A stretch of 64,000 nt of DNA from NCBI GenBank assembly GCA_029266945.1, contig JARIED010000019.1:1-64000 (forward strand). Direction: 5' to 3'. The notes under the pieces are model-generated. The model was not told where the DNA came from and ran no database searches. It worked only from the letters and a program-made list of their open reading frames with translations. The stretch comes from Slackia sp. (GTDB taxonomy: Bacteria > Actinomycetota > Coriobacteriia > Coriobacteriales > Eggerthellaceae). Each line of letters begins with the position of its first letter. Position 1 is the stretch's first letter. Both the position numbers and the translations under genes were made by a program. Of this stretch, positions 53,837-63,761 are shown piece by piece.

Positions 53837-54178
53837 GAAACCATCGAGGGAGCAGTATAGCGGCCGAAACGATTCGCGTAGACTTTGCAAATGTAAAATA
53901 AATGCAAAGTCACAGGGAGGAAAACAGGCAAGTTACGTGCTCTTATCTGCGCAAATGCAATATTGGTACCTATTTTGCACAAAAGGAAGCGCTACGCCGC
54001 CTCGATATGCATCCAAAAGCAGACACGGCGTCTAAAACGCGACGTCCCGACAGGATCGTTCCGCCGCGAAAGCGCGGCGCATTCGAAGAAGGACAAACCG
54101 CGCATCTTCTCGAAAACATAAAAAGGCGGCCAGAAAGCCGCCTCTCAAAACGCACACAGCGCGATACCCGCGCAAACG

Positions 54179-54946
54179 CTACGGCCTCAGGCCGCTGCCA
54201 CCCTGCAGGGTCAGCGTTTCGCCGGAAATATAACTAGCGTCCTCGGAGCACAGAAACACAGCCGTGCGTCCGATGTCGCTTTCAGCGTCGCCGAAACGGC
54301 CCGCAGGAATGCCATGGATGGTCTTCTCGTACGCCTCGGGATACTCTTCCTTCCAAGCAGCCAGCTGGCTGGTCATGACCAGCGGGCAGATCACGTTGCA
54401 GTTGATGCCGTCGGGGCCCCATTCGGTGGCGGCGACGCGCGTCATGCCGCGGATGCCTTCCTTGGCCGCCGCGTAGGAGCTCTGGCCGTAACGGCCGAAC
54501 AGGCCCGCGCCCGACGCGAAGTTCACCACGGAGCCCTTGACTTCCTTGAGATAGGGGTGGCAATGTTTCATATAGAAGAACGCGGCGTACAGGCCGGAGA
54601 ACACGGCCTTGTCGAAATCTTCCTTGGTATGCTCGACCAGCGTGAGGCCCGATGCCGAGTTCTGGGCGTTGTTGATCAGGAAGTCGATGCGACCGAACTC
54701 GTCTACGACCTGCTTGACCGCAGCCTCGACCTGGGCTTCGTCGCCGCCGTCGGCCTGCAAGCACAGCACCCTGATGCCGTACAGGCGCTCGAGCTCTTCC
54801 TTGGCGTCTTCGAGTTTCTTGGCGTTGCGGCCGGTAATGGCCAGGTTGCAGCCCTCTTTGGCGAATGCCGTGGAAAGGCCCCAGCCGATGCCGCCGCCCT
54901 TGCCGCCGCCCGTGATGATGGCCACCTTGCCGTCGAATTTGCCCAT
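54179..54946 (-). CDS. Short-chain dehydrogenase/reductase
   Basis: GKVAIITGGGKGGGIGWGLSTAFAKEG; NNAQNS; SSYAAAKEGIRGMTR. Confidence 0.92.
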   Translation of the reverse strand: MGKFDGKVAIITGGGKGGGIGWGLSTAFAKEGCNLAITGRNAKKLEDAKEELERLYGIRVLCLQADGGDEAQVEAAVKQVVDEFGRIDFLINNAQNSASGLTLVEHTKEDFDKAVFSGLYAAFFYMKHCHPYLKEVKGSVVNFASGAGLFGRYGQSSYAAAKEGIRGMTRVAATEWGPDGINCNVICPLVMTSQLAAWKEEYPEAYEKTIHGIPAGRFGDAESDIGRTAVFLCSEDASYISGETLTLQGGSGLRP

Positions 54947-55139
54947 GAAAGCCTCCTGACTTCGGGTGTTTCTTTTTGCGACATAAACGTAATAGCGAAT
55001 TGCCGGCACGAGGCGCGCAATTCGCCGAAGGGCGTTTTTTCGGCCGCATACAGCACCGGTTTCCCCAGAACGAAACAAGACCGAAACACGAAAGCGGGCC
55101 GCGCCCCGCCCCGCAGCCGTCCGAACACACGCATAAAAA

Positions 55140-55167
55140 ATGGGCCGACGACGAATCGTCGGCCCAT
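55140..55167 (-). terminator. Terminator downstream of NrfD gene
   Basis: ATGGGCCGACGA-CGAA-TCGTCGGCCCAT followed by T-rich minus strand. Confidence 0.85.
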
Positions 55168-55209
55168 CGCACAAACGCGGCGAACGGAAATCTCAATCGC
55201 AAGCGCGGC

Positions 55210-56094
55210 CTACATGACGAACACGACAGGCAATGCGGCCATGACCACCAGGTAGCGCAACAGGAAGCCGCCCGCCAACACGCACGCATCCACGCCGACA
55301 CTGACCATGCGAGCCTTGGAAGACTCCTCGAACTCCTTCGGAGCGAAGAAGAGCAGCCAGGTCTCGACGGCGGTCGGAGCCACCAGGCCCACGACCACCA
55401 GGCCCAGCCAGAACAGCGGAGCCCAAGAGCCGCACACCAGACCCATCACCGAATCGAATCCGGCAGTGGAGTTGTAGCTGGTGATGAAGCACAGCGCAGC
55501 CACCAGCACGATTTCAATCAGGGGCAGGCAGTAGTGCGCCTTCTTCAGCAGACCCACGGCCTCGAACTCGCCGGCGAAGCGCAGAGCGCCCAGCAGCAGC
55601 ACCGACGCCGCGCCCGCCGACATGGCGGACACCAGGAACAGAATGGGCAGCAAGGCGTTGTTCCACAGGGGGAACGTCTTGCATACGCCCAGCAAAGCGC
55701 CCGTGTACATGGCCACGCACACCGCGAACACAGCACCCGCGATCTCCAGCCACGCGGGAACGCGCTTTTTCAAGAAATCGAGCAGCAGCACGACCAGCGC
55801 GATCACCATGAAAGCCGCCAGGAACACGACACCCCAGGTCATGACAGAGAACGGATTGTGCAGCAACAAGGCGAAGCGCAGCGGGTGGTGCAGGCCGGCC
55901 TCGGCGTCGATCATCAGCAGCACCAGGCCGATCATCACCACGACGGGCGCGATGATATGGCCCGCCTTACGCATGTTGACGGCCTCGGGATGACGCCAGC
56001 GCAGAAACGCCGACGTCACGAACGCGCCGCCGCCCAGACCGGCAAGGAACAGGTACCAGGCGATGGGAGCGCCCCAGATAGGTTCGAATGACAT
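55210..56094 (-). CDS. NrfD/PsrC-type membrane anchor subunit
   Basis: WGAPIAWYLFLAGLGGGAFVTSAFLRW, polytopic; downstream of FeS subunit. Confidence 0.9.
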   Translation of the reverse strand: MSFEPIWGAPIAWYLFLAGLGGGAFVTSAFLRWRHPEAVNMRKAGHIIAPVVVMIGLVLLMIDAEAGLHHPLRFALLLHNPFSVMTWGVVFLAAFMVIALVVLLLDFLKKRVPAWLEIAGAVFAVCVAMYTGALLGVCKTFPLWNNALLPILFLVSAMSAGAASVLLLGALRFAGEFEAVGLLKKAHYCLPLIEIVLVAALCFITSYNSTAGFDSVMGLVCGSWAPLFWLGLVVVGLVAPTAVETWLLFFAPKEFEESSKARMVSVGVDACVLAGGFLLRYLVVMAALPVVFVM

Positions 56095-56100
56095 CCTTCA

Positions 56101-56640
56101 TCACCTCACGTAAAAGACTTTTGCTTCGGTCAGGTCGCCATCGATCGGCTGGGCGTTCAGCTCGGCGATCTGTTTGGAAACCTCGGACTCAGGATCGTCC
56201 AGGTCGCCGAAAATGCGCACGCCGGTGGGACACGCCGTCACGCACGTGCACATCTCGGTGCCGTCGAGAGCGGATACGGTGCAGAAGCGGCACTTGTCCA
56301 CCGCGCCCGTCTCCTCGTTCACGACGCGAGCGCCGTACGGGCAGGCGGCCATGCAGTACTTACAGCCGATGCAGCGGCCGTGGTCGACGCACACGATGCC
56401 GTCTTCGGTGGTGTACGTCGCGCCGGTGGGGCACACGGCCTGGCACGGAGCGTCCACGCAGTGCATGCATTGCGTGGGAACGTGCTCGATCGTCACGCTG
56501 GGATACGTTCCACGCTCGAATTCGTGGAACTTGATGAACGATTCGTTCGGAAGCAGGTCGTTCTGCCTCTGGCACGCCGTGCGACAGGCGAAGCAGCCTA
56601 CGCACTTCTTGGTATTGATAAGCATTCCATAGCGGGCCAT
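56101..56640 (-). CDS. 4Fe-4S dicluster electron-transfer subunit (DmsB/PsrB-like)
   Basis: CVGCFACRTACQ, CMHCVDAPCQAVCP, CIGCKYCMAACPYGAR. Confidence 0.95.
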   Translation of the reverse strand: MARYGMLINTKKCVGCFACRTACQRQNDLLPNESFIKFHEFERGTYPSVTIEHVPTQCMHCVDAPCQAVCPTGATYTTEDGIVCVDHGRCIGCKYCMAACPYGARVVNEETGAVDKCRFCTVSALDGTEMCTCVTACPTGVRIFGDLDDPESEVSKQIAELNAQPIDGDLTEAKVFYVR

Positions 56641-58844
56641 TACGCACCTACCTTCTTAACCGTGACCAAAATCTCGTGCGACATGGTGGAGCCGTAGCCG
56701 TTCTCGAGCTGATAGGCCTGGAAGTCGGTCGAGCGAAGGCCGATACTGCAAGCCGTATGCTGGTCCTTCGACGAGCAGCCATATGCCGGCGGCAGGAAGA
56801 CGGCCGTGGGGTTGAGACGCTGGGTCACCTTGACGCGGCAGCGGCCGATATGCTGGTCGTTGGAGATTTCCACCTCGTCGCCGTCGGAAATACCGAGCTG
56901 CTCGGCGCGATCGGCATTCATCCAAATGCGCGTGAGGTCGTAATCCTGCGTGATGGCCATGAGCGGCTCGCAGTTCGCCGTCATAGTGTGGCTGTGCATA
57001 GCCTGCTTGCCCGTGATCAGACGGAACTGATTGCCGCCCGCAGGCGTGACTGCAGGCGCGATCCACGTCGGCGCGGGGGCGTAGCCCGCAGCGGCGCACG
57101 CCTCACTGACGAACTGGATTTTCTCGGAAGGCGTCTTCCACTTCGGCGCCTTACCGTATTCGAACGCCTTTTCGGGGAAGGAAATCGTACCGACCTTACG
57201 CAGCGCGTCCAGGCTCAGGCCCACCGACTTCAGCTGCGCATCGGCAAGCTCTTCCACCGTAAACGGGAAGTATTCGCCAACGCCGCACGCCTCGGCAAGA
57301 CCCGTGAAGATCTCGTCGCACGGCTTGGTATTGGGATGCACGATGTCAAGAACCTTATCGCGCAGCGAAACGGAAGGCACCATGCCGCCGTTGAACGCGG
57401 GCAGCTCCAAGCGCTCGAGGAAGCTGCACTCGGGCAGCACGTAATCGGCGCACAAGGCGGTTTCCGACATCTGAATGTCCACGACAACGCACAGATCCAG
57501 GGCATCCAGGCAGTCCTGCAGGTACACAGGGTTGGAATAACCCGCAACCATATTGGAGTTGTAGAAGAACATGCCCTTGATTGCGCCTTCTTTCGCACGC
57601 TGGGCAGCGAACACATTCACGCCCATGCTCGAAGAAGCAAGCGGATATTCTTCGGAACCCACCTTCTTGCCCTCGGGCTTCGGAACGGCGGGGAATTTCT
57701 CTTCGTCAAGCTTGCCTGCGGAAACGCTGGGAAGGAGCAGCGCACCGCCCTTTTGGTTCCAGCAGCCGAGCAGCGTATTGAACACCGCGATGGCACGAGC
57801 CGTTTCGCCGGAGTTGGCATACTGATTGCCGAAAGCGCCGCGCCATCCTGCGTCGATGCATGCAGCAGGCGCCGCCTGGGAAAACTCGACAGCCAGGCGC
57901 TCGATATCGGCGGCGGGAATGCCGCAGACCGCCTCGGCCCAAGCAGGGGTGCAGTCCTTCACGCCGGCGGCGAACTCATCGAAGCCCACTACGTTTTCGG
58001 CCACGTAGGCGGCATCGTAGATGCCATCGCGAATGAGCACATGGCTCATGGCAAGCAAAAACGCAAGGTCGGTGCCGGGATTGATAGGAAGCCACTCATC
58101 GGCGAATACCGTGGAATTGTTGCAACGCGGGTCCACCATGACGACCTTCGCGCCGTTGTCGTGCGCTTTCTGCAGCGCCAGCAAATGGGCAGGACGGACG
58201 GCATCGGCCACGGAGCGGCCGATATACATGATCATCTTGGAGTTCTCGACATCGGCGGAAAAATCGCCCGCGCCGATGACCTGCGAAAAGCCCGATGCCT
58301 TGGAAATGTTGCAAGCGGCACCGTGGGTGTAGTAGTTCGGCGAGCCCAGCGCGTCCATGAAGCGCTTGGTGTAATACGCTCCGCTCGGACGCGGGTCCTG
58401 CACCATAGCGAGCGCCTGAGGGCCGTCCGCATCCAGGATAGCCTTCACCTTGTCGCCGATTTCCTGATAGGCCTGCTCCCAGCTAATGACCTCGAATTCG
58501 CCCTTGTCGTTCTTCTTCAAAGGATCGGTCAAGCGATCCTCGGAATAAACGATGGCGGGATAGCCGTAGCCGCGCGCGCAGATCTTGCCCTGGGCATGCG
58601 CATCGTATTCGTTGGGAATAAGCTTGGACAGGCGGCCGCGCTTGACATAGGCCTTGTATCCGCACTTGCTCGAACAGGCGTTGCACATGCTATAGGCAAA
58701 CCAAGAACCCTCGTCGGACGCGGGTTCGTCAGCGCACGCCTGCTTCCACGCGTCGAAGCTCATATATCCGCCCGCTGCGGCAAGAGCGGCCACTCCTGCG
58801 CTGCCGGCCAGAAAGCTTCGCCTTGTAATAGCGTTTTCTGACAT
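56640..58844 (-). CDS. Tat-exported molybdopterin oxidoreductase (PsrA/PhsA-like DMSO reductase family)
   Basis: ITRRSFLAGSAG; CNACSSKCGYKAYVKRG; GKICARG; Cys in GAACNISKASGF at the expected Mo-ligand region. Confidence 0.92.
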   Translation of the reverse strand: MSENAITRRSFLAGSAGVAALAAAGGYMSFDAWKQACADEPASDEGSWFAYSMCNACSSKCGYKAYVKRGRLSKLIPNEYDAHAQGKICARGYGYPAIVYSEDRLTDPLKKNDKGEFEVISWEQAYQEIGDKVKAILDADGPQALAMVQDPRPSGAYYTKRFMDALGSPNYYTHGAACNISKASGFSQVIGAGDFSADVENSKMIMYIGRSVADAVRPAHLLALQKAHDNGAKVVMVDPRCNNSTVFADEWLPINPGTDLAFLLAMSHVLIRDGIYDAAYVAENVVGFDEFAAGVKDCTPAWAEAVCGIPAADIERLAVEFSQAAPAACIDAGWRGAFGNQYANSGETARAIAVFNTLLGCWNQKGGALLLPSVSAGKLDEEKFPAVPKPEGKKVGSEEYPLASSSMGVNVFAAQRAKEGAIKGMFFYNSNMVAGYSNPVYLQDCLDALDLCVVVDIQMSETALCADYVLPECSFLERLELPAFNGGMVPSVSLRDKVLDIVHPNTKPCDEIFTGLAEACGVGEYFPFTVEELADAQLKSVGLSLDALRKVGTISFPEKAFEYGKAPKWKTPSEKIQFVSEACAAAGYAPAPTWIAPAVTPAGGNQFRLITGKQAMHSHTMTANCEPLMAITQDYDLTRIWMNADRAEQLGISDGDEVEISNDQHIGRCRVKVTQRLNPTAVFLPPAYGCSSKDQHTACSIGLRSTDFQAYQLENGYGSTMSHEILVTVKKVGA

Positions 58845-58874
58845 TCTCGGTTCCTCTCTTATAAAGAACGTTTT

Positions 58875-59513
58875 CTATGCCGACACATCGCCGGACGCAC
58901 ACGAATCCGCCGCGACGGATGCCGCCTTCGCTGCTTCGCCGCCTACAATGCCGACCAAGGCATCGACAAGCGCAACGAAAAACGGCGCTGCGGGATCATC
59001 GAGGCGCGCGAGGCGCCGACGGTAATCGGCCAGCCAACCGAAACGCTCCGACAGAAACGAACGGGCCTCGGATTCGCACCCCGACCGTTGCAGAACGGCC
59101 AGCATGTCCAGCTCCAAGGCAAGATGGTCGGGCCACGCCCGATAGGCGGGCGGAAGGGAAAGGCCCATGCGTTCGATGAGCTCTTCCATATAACGAGCCG
59201 GCTCGGCGCCATAGCCTGCACCGCGCGCGGCGTCGGGGCGATACTGCGATTCGACCGGCAGCGCCGACCCGGGAAGCCCTCCCGTGAAATGACGACGGCA
59301 AAAACCGTCGTAATCGGCGAATGACGGCGGGGTCTTCAGGGCGTCGATCCAACAGGCGTCCGAACGGCCGTCTGATGCACAAGCCTCGACCGAGGCGCCG
59401 AGTCCTTCGACGAAACCCTCCCACACCTCGGGAGCGGTCAGCTCGGCGTAGCCCGCCTCATCCATTCCGGCGAAGCACTGCGCCGCAACCGAAAACACGG
59501 CCGGATTGCCCAT
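58875..59513 (-). CDS. TorD/DmsD-family redox enzyme maturation chaperone
   Basis: LPVESQY motif, helical protein next to DMSO-reductase-family operon. Confidence 0.8.
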   Translation of the reverse strand: MGNPAVFSVAAQCFAGMDEAGYAELTAPEVWEGFVEGLGASVEACASDGRSDACWIDALKTPPSFADYDGFCRRHFTGGLPGSALPVESQYRPDAARGAGYGAEPARYMEELIERMGLSLPPAYRAWPDHLALELDMLAVLQRSGCESEARSFLSERFGWLADYRRRLARLDDPAAPFFVALVDALVGIVGGEAAKAASVAADSCASGDVSA

Positions 59514-59573
59514 GGCGTCATCCCCTTCTTTCGTTCGTACTCTTCGAAACGTCGTGATGTTTCCGGTAAGGCG

Positions 59574-60293
59574 CTACGCTTCGACGAGCGTTGCGGTGCG
59601 CACGATGCCCTTGTCGATGGCCTCCTGCGCGATGTCCTTCCAGTCGACGAACTTGATCGCGCCGTTCGGGCACTGCACGGCGCAGCGGCCGCACGCGATG
59701 CACTTCGTGGAAACGCCCGTCTCGGTGTCGACCACCGGCATGTTCCAGGGGCAGGCCTCATGGCACATGCCGCAGCCGATACACGCCTCGGGGTCGACCA
59801 CGCGAGCGCCGGTCTCGGGGTCGGGAGCGATGGCATGCACGGGGCAGTTCTTCACGCACCATGCATCCTTGCACTGCTTGCAATGCTCGACGGTGAACTG
59901 GCAGTTGCCGAAAATGCCGTCCTTGCTTTCGCCGCCCGGACCGAAGTTATAGTTCTGCCACACGCGCACGCGGGCGGTGTTCTGGCACGCGCGACCGTCG
60001 TTGCGAAGCGAGCACATGAGCTCGCAACGCTGGCAGCCCGAGCAACGGGCGCGATCGGTCACGATAAGTTTCTGAGGCATGGGATCGAGCACGATGCGGC
60101 CCGATGCGATGCTGTCTTCGACGACCCCCCATTTCGCAAGCGCGCCGCCCGCGATGAGGCCGGCCAAGCCGACGCCCACGCCGCCGATGACAACCTGACG
60201 ACGAGTGAAGCCCCCCTGCGCTGCCTTGCCTTCGGTCGACGCCTTCTCGGCGGAATCGACCAGCTGCTCTGAAGCGCCCTTCTTCTCCTCCAT
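59574..60293 (-). CDS. Tat-exported 4Fe-4S ferredoxin-type protein
   Basis: FTRRQVVIGGVGVGLAG; CSGCQRCELMC, CKQCKDAWCVKNCP, CIGCGMCHEACPW, CIACGRCAVQCP. Confidence 0.9.
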   Translation of the reverse strand: MEEKKGASEQLVDSAEKASTEGKAAQGGFTRRQVVIGGVGVGLAGLIAGGALAKWGVVEDSIASGRIVLDPMPQKLIVTDRARCSGCQRCELMCSLRNDGRACQNTARVRVWQNYNFGPGGESKDGIFGNCQFTVEHCKQCKDAWCVKNCPVHAIAPDPETGARVVDPEACIGCGMCHEACPWNMPVVDTETGVSTKCIACGRCAVQCPNGAIKFVDWKDIAQEAIDKGIVRTATLVEA

Positions 60294-60563
60294 CGAATGT
60301 TCCTTTCCTAGGTCCTTCTGAATCAAGGACACATACCCCCTCAAAACGCACTTCGCACATCGGCCATAATGCCGTTCCACCACTGAAGGCCGTACCCTCC
60401 TTAGGGGCAAAATCGCAGATGAGCAATAATCCCCTCAAAGAGGGGACACGAAAAACAAGGGATTGCGCATAATGACAGCCGACCGGAAACGGTCGTATAC
60501 GCACATGCCTCCGCACACGTCGCTTCACGTCACTGTTTTCAGACAAGACTTGGAGATCAGACA

Positions 60564-62678
60564 ATGGCAAAAGAAGACAACATCTCGTTCGGCTGGGCCG
60601 GCAAGATCGCGCGCGTCAATCTGACCACCGGCGCCATCTCGGTCGAATCCACCGATCCGTACAAGCAATATATCGGCGGCATGGGCATCGCCAACAAAAT
60701 CATGTACGACGAAGTGCCCGCCGGAACCGACCCGCTTGCTCCCGAGAGCAAGGTCATTTTCGCCGTGGGCCCGCTGACCGCATCGGGCGTGCCGCTGGCA
60801 GGTCGCACCACGCTTGCGCACCTGTCCACCTTCACCAAAGACCATCTGGTGGTCGATTCCCACATGGGCGGCATGTTCGGCGCCAAGCTCAAGCTCGCCG
60901 GCTGGGATGCCTTGATCGTCGAAGGCGCATCCGATAAGCCCGTGTTCATCAAGATCATCGACGATGACATCACCATCGAGTCGGCCAACGGCGTGTGGGG
61001 CCTGGGCACCCGCGCCGCGACCGAGGCGCTCAACACGCTCGTCTCCGACAAGGCGTGCGTCGCCACCATCGGTCCCGCGGGCGAGAACCTGCTGCCGTAC
61101 TCCAACATCATCAACGCCCGCAACCATTCTGCAGGCGCAGGCGTCGGCGCGATTCTCGGTTCCAAGAAGTGCAAGGCCGTCGTCGTCGAGGGCAACGGCT
61201 CCGTGTACGTCAAGGACCCGAAGGCCGTGGCCGAGCTGTCCGACTACATGCTCGCCGACATCATCGGCTCCAACAACAACCACGTCGTTCCCTCCACCCA
61301 GCAGGAATGGGCGGAATTCTACGACGAGGGCAGCCGTTGGACCGCTCGTGACGGCCTGACCTGGGCTCTGGCCGAGGGCGGCCCGATCAACACCGGCGAG
61401 CCCAAGCCCGGCGAGCTCAACACCGTCGGCTACCGCTGCATGAAGTCAACCAAAGACCTCGGTCCCGCAGCCGAGAAGTACACCGTGAAGATGAACGGCT
61501 GCCACAGCTGCCCGATCCACTGCTACTCCGACCTGCGCGTCGAGGCGGCTGGCTCCACCGCGGGCTTCGAGACCGTCGGCAACACCTGCGCGGCCAACTT
61601 CCCCGTGTCCATCTACATGAAGAAGATCCTGGGCCTCGAAATCGCCGATGACGAAAGCGTGCTGTGGGATATGACCACCCAGGCCACGATGGACAACCTG
61701 GGCCTGTGGTGCAACTACGCGCAGCTCTACCGCGACATCGCCCACTGCTACCGCGCCGGCGTATTCGAGAAGAACCTGTCCGCCGAGGAGTACGCCTCCA
61801 TCAACTGGGCCGGCTTCGAGAACGAGTCCAAGGACCCCACCGTCATGGTCGAGATCCTAACCAAGCTCGCGAAGAACGATTCCGAGCTGGCCTACATCGG
61901 CTACGGCCCCTTGGTGTGGTGCGAGCGCTGGAACGACCAGAGCTGGTTCGACACCGCCACCTCCACGCTGATCAACTACCGTGGCTGGCCCGTGCACCAC
62001 GCCATCGAGTGCTTCGGCCAGGTCGGCGCCGTATACAACATGATGTTCAACCGCGACGACATGATCCACTCCGCCGTCAACTTCCAGGGCTGCGGCCTTC
62101 CGTGGGAAATCAAGCAGCAGATCGCCAAGGAAGTCTGGGGCAGCGAGACGGCCATCGACCAGAACAAGAACTACACGCCGATGAACGAGTACAAGGCGAA
62201 GTTCTGCTGGTGGAGCATCGTCACCGACGTCCTGCATGACTGCCTGACCCTGTGCAACTGGGTGTGGCCGATGACCATGTCGCCCAGCAAGTCCCGCGAC
62301 TACCGCGGCGACCTGGACCTCGAGGCCAAGTTCTACACCGCCGTCACCGGCGAGGAGATGACCCGCGACGAGCTGTACAAGCGCGCCGCCTCCGTCATGA
62401 CCCTCCAGCGCGCCAACACCGTGCGCGGCATGGGCACCAACGACATGCGCAACGAGCACGACACCATCACCGAGTGGGTGTTCACGAAGGACCCCGAGAT
62501 TCAGCCCTTCACTGCCGGCACCGACAAGATGGAGCGCGGGGACTTCCAGACCGCTCTGGGCATGGTCTACAAGGAATTCGGCTGGGACGAGCAGAAGGGC
62601 TGCCCGACCGCCGCATGCCTCGACGACTACGGCATGGCAGACGTCAAAGACGAGCTGCAGGGCCTGGGCCTGCTGTAA
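60564..62678 (+). CDS. Aldehyde ferredoxin oxidoreductase (AOR/YdhV) family protein
   Basis: GWAGKIARVNLTTGAISVE...YIGGMGIANKIMYDEVP; CHSCPIHCYSD; C-terminal domain. Confidence 0.93.
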   Translation: MAKEDNISFGWAGKIARVNLTTGAISVESTDPYKQYIGGMGIANKIMYDEVPAGTDPLAPESKVIFAVGPLTASGVPLAGRTTLAHLSTFTKDHLVVDSHMGGMFGAKLKLAGWDALIVEGASDKPVFIKIIDDDITIESANGVWGLGTRAATEALNTLVSDKACVATIGPAGENLLPYSNIINARNHSAGAGVGAILGSKKCKAVVVEGNGSVYVKDPKAVAELSDYMLADIIGSNNNHVVPSTQQEWAEFYDEGSRWTARDGLTWALAEGGPINTGEPKPGELNTVGYRCMKSTKDLGPAAEKYTVKMNGCHSCPIHCYSDLRVEAAGSTAGFETVGNTCAANFPVSIYMKKILGLEIADDESVLWDMTTQATMDNLGLWCNYAQLYRDIAHCYRAGVFEKNLSAEEYASINWAGFENESKDPTVMVEILTKLAKNDSELAYIGYGPLVWCERWNDQSWFDTATSTLINYRGWPVHHAIECFGQVGAVYNMMFNRDDMIHSAVNFQGCGLPWEIKQQIAKEVWGSETAIDQNKNYTPMNEYKAKFCWWSIVTDVLHDCLTLCNWVWPMTMSPSKSRDYRGDLDLEAKFYTAVTGEEMTRDELYKRAASVMTLQRANTVRGMGTNDMRNEHDTITEWVFTKDPEIQPFTAGTDKMERGDFQTALGMVYKEFGWDEQKGCPTAACLDDYGMADVKDELQGLGLL

Positions 62679-62764
62679 ATCGCCCCTTCTCTTCCTCGTG
62701 GCCGTCGGCGCGACGCACGGCGGCCACGACCCGGACCAAGGGGCGTCGGCATCCTCTAACGATT

Positions 62765-62799
62765 AAAAAGGCTTCCGGACCGGGTCCGGAAGCCTTTTT
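62765..62799 (+). terminator. Bidirectional terminator between AOR gene and mazG
   Basis: AAAAAGGCTTCCGGAC-CGG-GTCCGGAAGCCTTTTT, 16-bp stem. Confidence 0.93.
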
Positions 62800-62820
62800 C
62801 TTGCAATGATCGCGAAAGCG

Positions 62821-63633
62821 CTACTCGCGGGCCTTCACCTGCCGCCAGAGCTCTTCCATCTCGTCCATGGAAAGCTCGGACACGTCGCAGCCCTTGGCCC
62901 AAGCCGCCTCTTCGATGAACGACCAGCGGCGACGGAACTTCGCGCACGAGCGGCGCAGGGCGCCTTCGGCATCCACGTGGTGCCAGCGTGCCACGTTGAC
63001 CAGCGCGAACAGAATGTCGCCGAACTCGTCTTCGGCCTCGTCGGCGTTGGCGGCCTCCTTGAATTCGGCTACTTCCTCTTCGACCTTGCGCCACACGCCG
63101 TCGACGTCTTCCCACTCGAAGCCCGCCGACGCCGCCTTGCGCGATATCTTCTGCGCCTGCATCAGCGCCGGAAACCCGGTCGGCACGCCGTCGAGCAAGC
63201 CTGCGCGCTCGTCGGCAGCGGCGTCGGAGCGCTTCTTCTCTTCGAGCTTCACGGCATCCCAGATATCAAGCACCTCGGCGCTGTCGTGCGCGGCCCGCTC
63301 GCCGAACACATGCGGATGGCGGCGGATCATCTTGGCGTCGACGTCGCGGCACACGTCGTCGATCGTAAACTCGCCTTCGTCGGCCGCGATCTGGCTCTGC
63401 AGCACCACCTGCAACAGCACGTCGCCGAGCTCTTCTCGCAAATGAGCCACGTCTCCCGACTCGATGGCGTCCACCGCTTCGAACGCCTCTTCGATCATGT
63501 TGTGCGCGATGCTTTCGTGCGTCTGCTCGCGATCCCACGGGCACCCATCGGGCGCGCGCAGGGCCGCAATGGTCTCCACAAATGCATCGAACGCCTCTCG
63601 ACGCCCCTCGGGCGCCCGTCCTTTATCGGCCAT
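62821..63633 (-). CDS. mazG: Nucleoside triphosphate pyrophosphohydrolase MazG
   Basis: LRAPDGCPWDREQTHESIAHNMIEEAFEAVDAI...REELGDVLLQVV...EDEFGDILFALVN. Confidence 0.95.
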   Translation of the reverse strand: MADKGRAPEGRREAFDAFVETIAALRAPDGCPWDREQTHESIAHNMIEEAFEAVDAIESGDVAHLREELGDVLLQVVLQSQIAADEGEFTIDDVCRDVDAKMIRRHPHVFGERAAHDSAEVLDIWDAVKLEEKKRSDAAADERAGLLDGVPTGFPALMQAQKISRKAASAGFEWEDVDGVWRKVEEEVAEFKEAANADEAEDEFGDILFALVNVARWHHVDAEGALRRSCAKFRRRWSFIEEAAWAKGCDVSELSMDEMEELWRQVKARE

Positions 63634-63761
63634 GCAACCTCCCTTCGTCATGCGGCCGCGCCGCATCTGCGTTTCCGCGCCGAGCATAGCGCAGCGTCAG
63701 GCGACGTGACAAACGCGTACGGCGATTCCTGCGAAAAGCGGCCGCACGAAAGCGCCGAAGG

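Noticed and set aside
56676-58841. 721-aa plus-strand ORF opposite the molybdopterin subunit
   Set aside because: Shadow ORF from codon bias.
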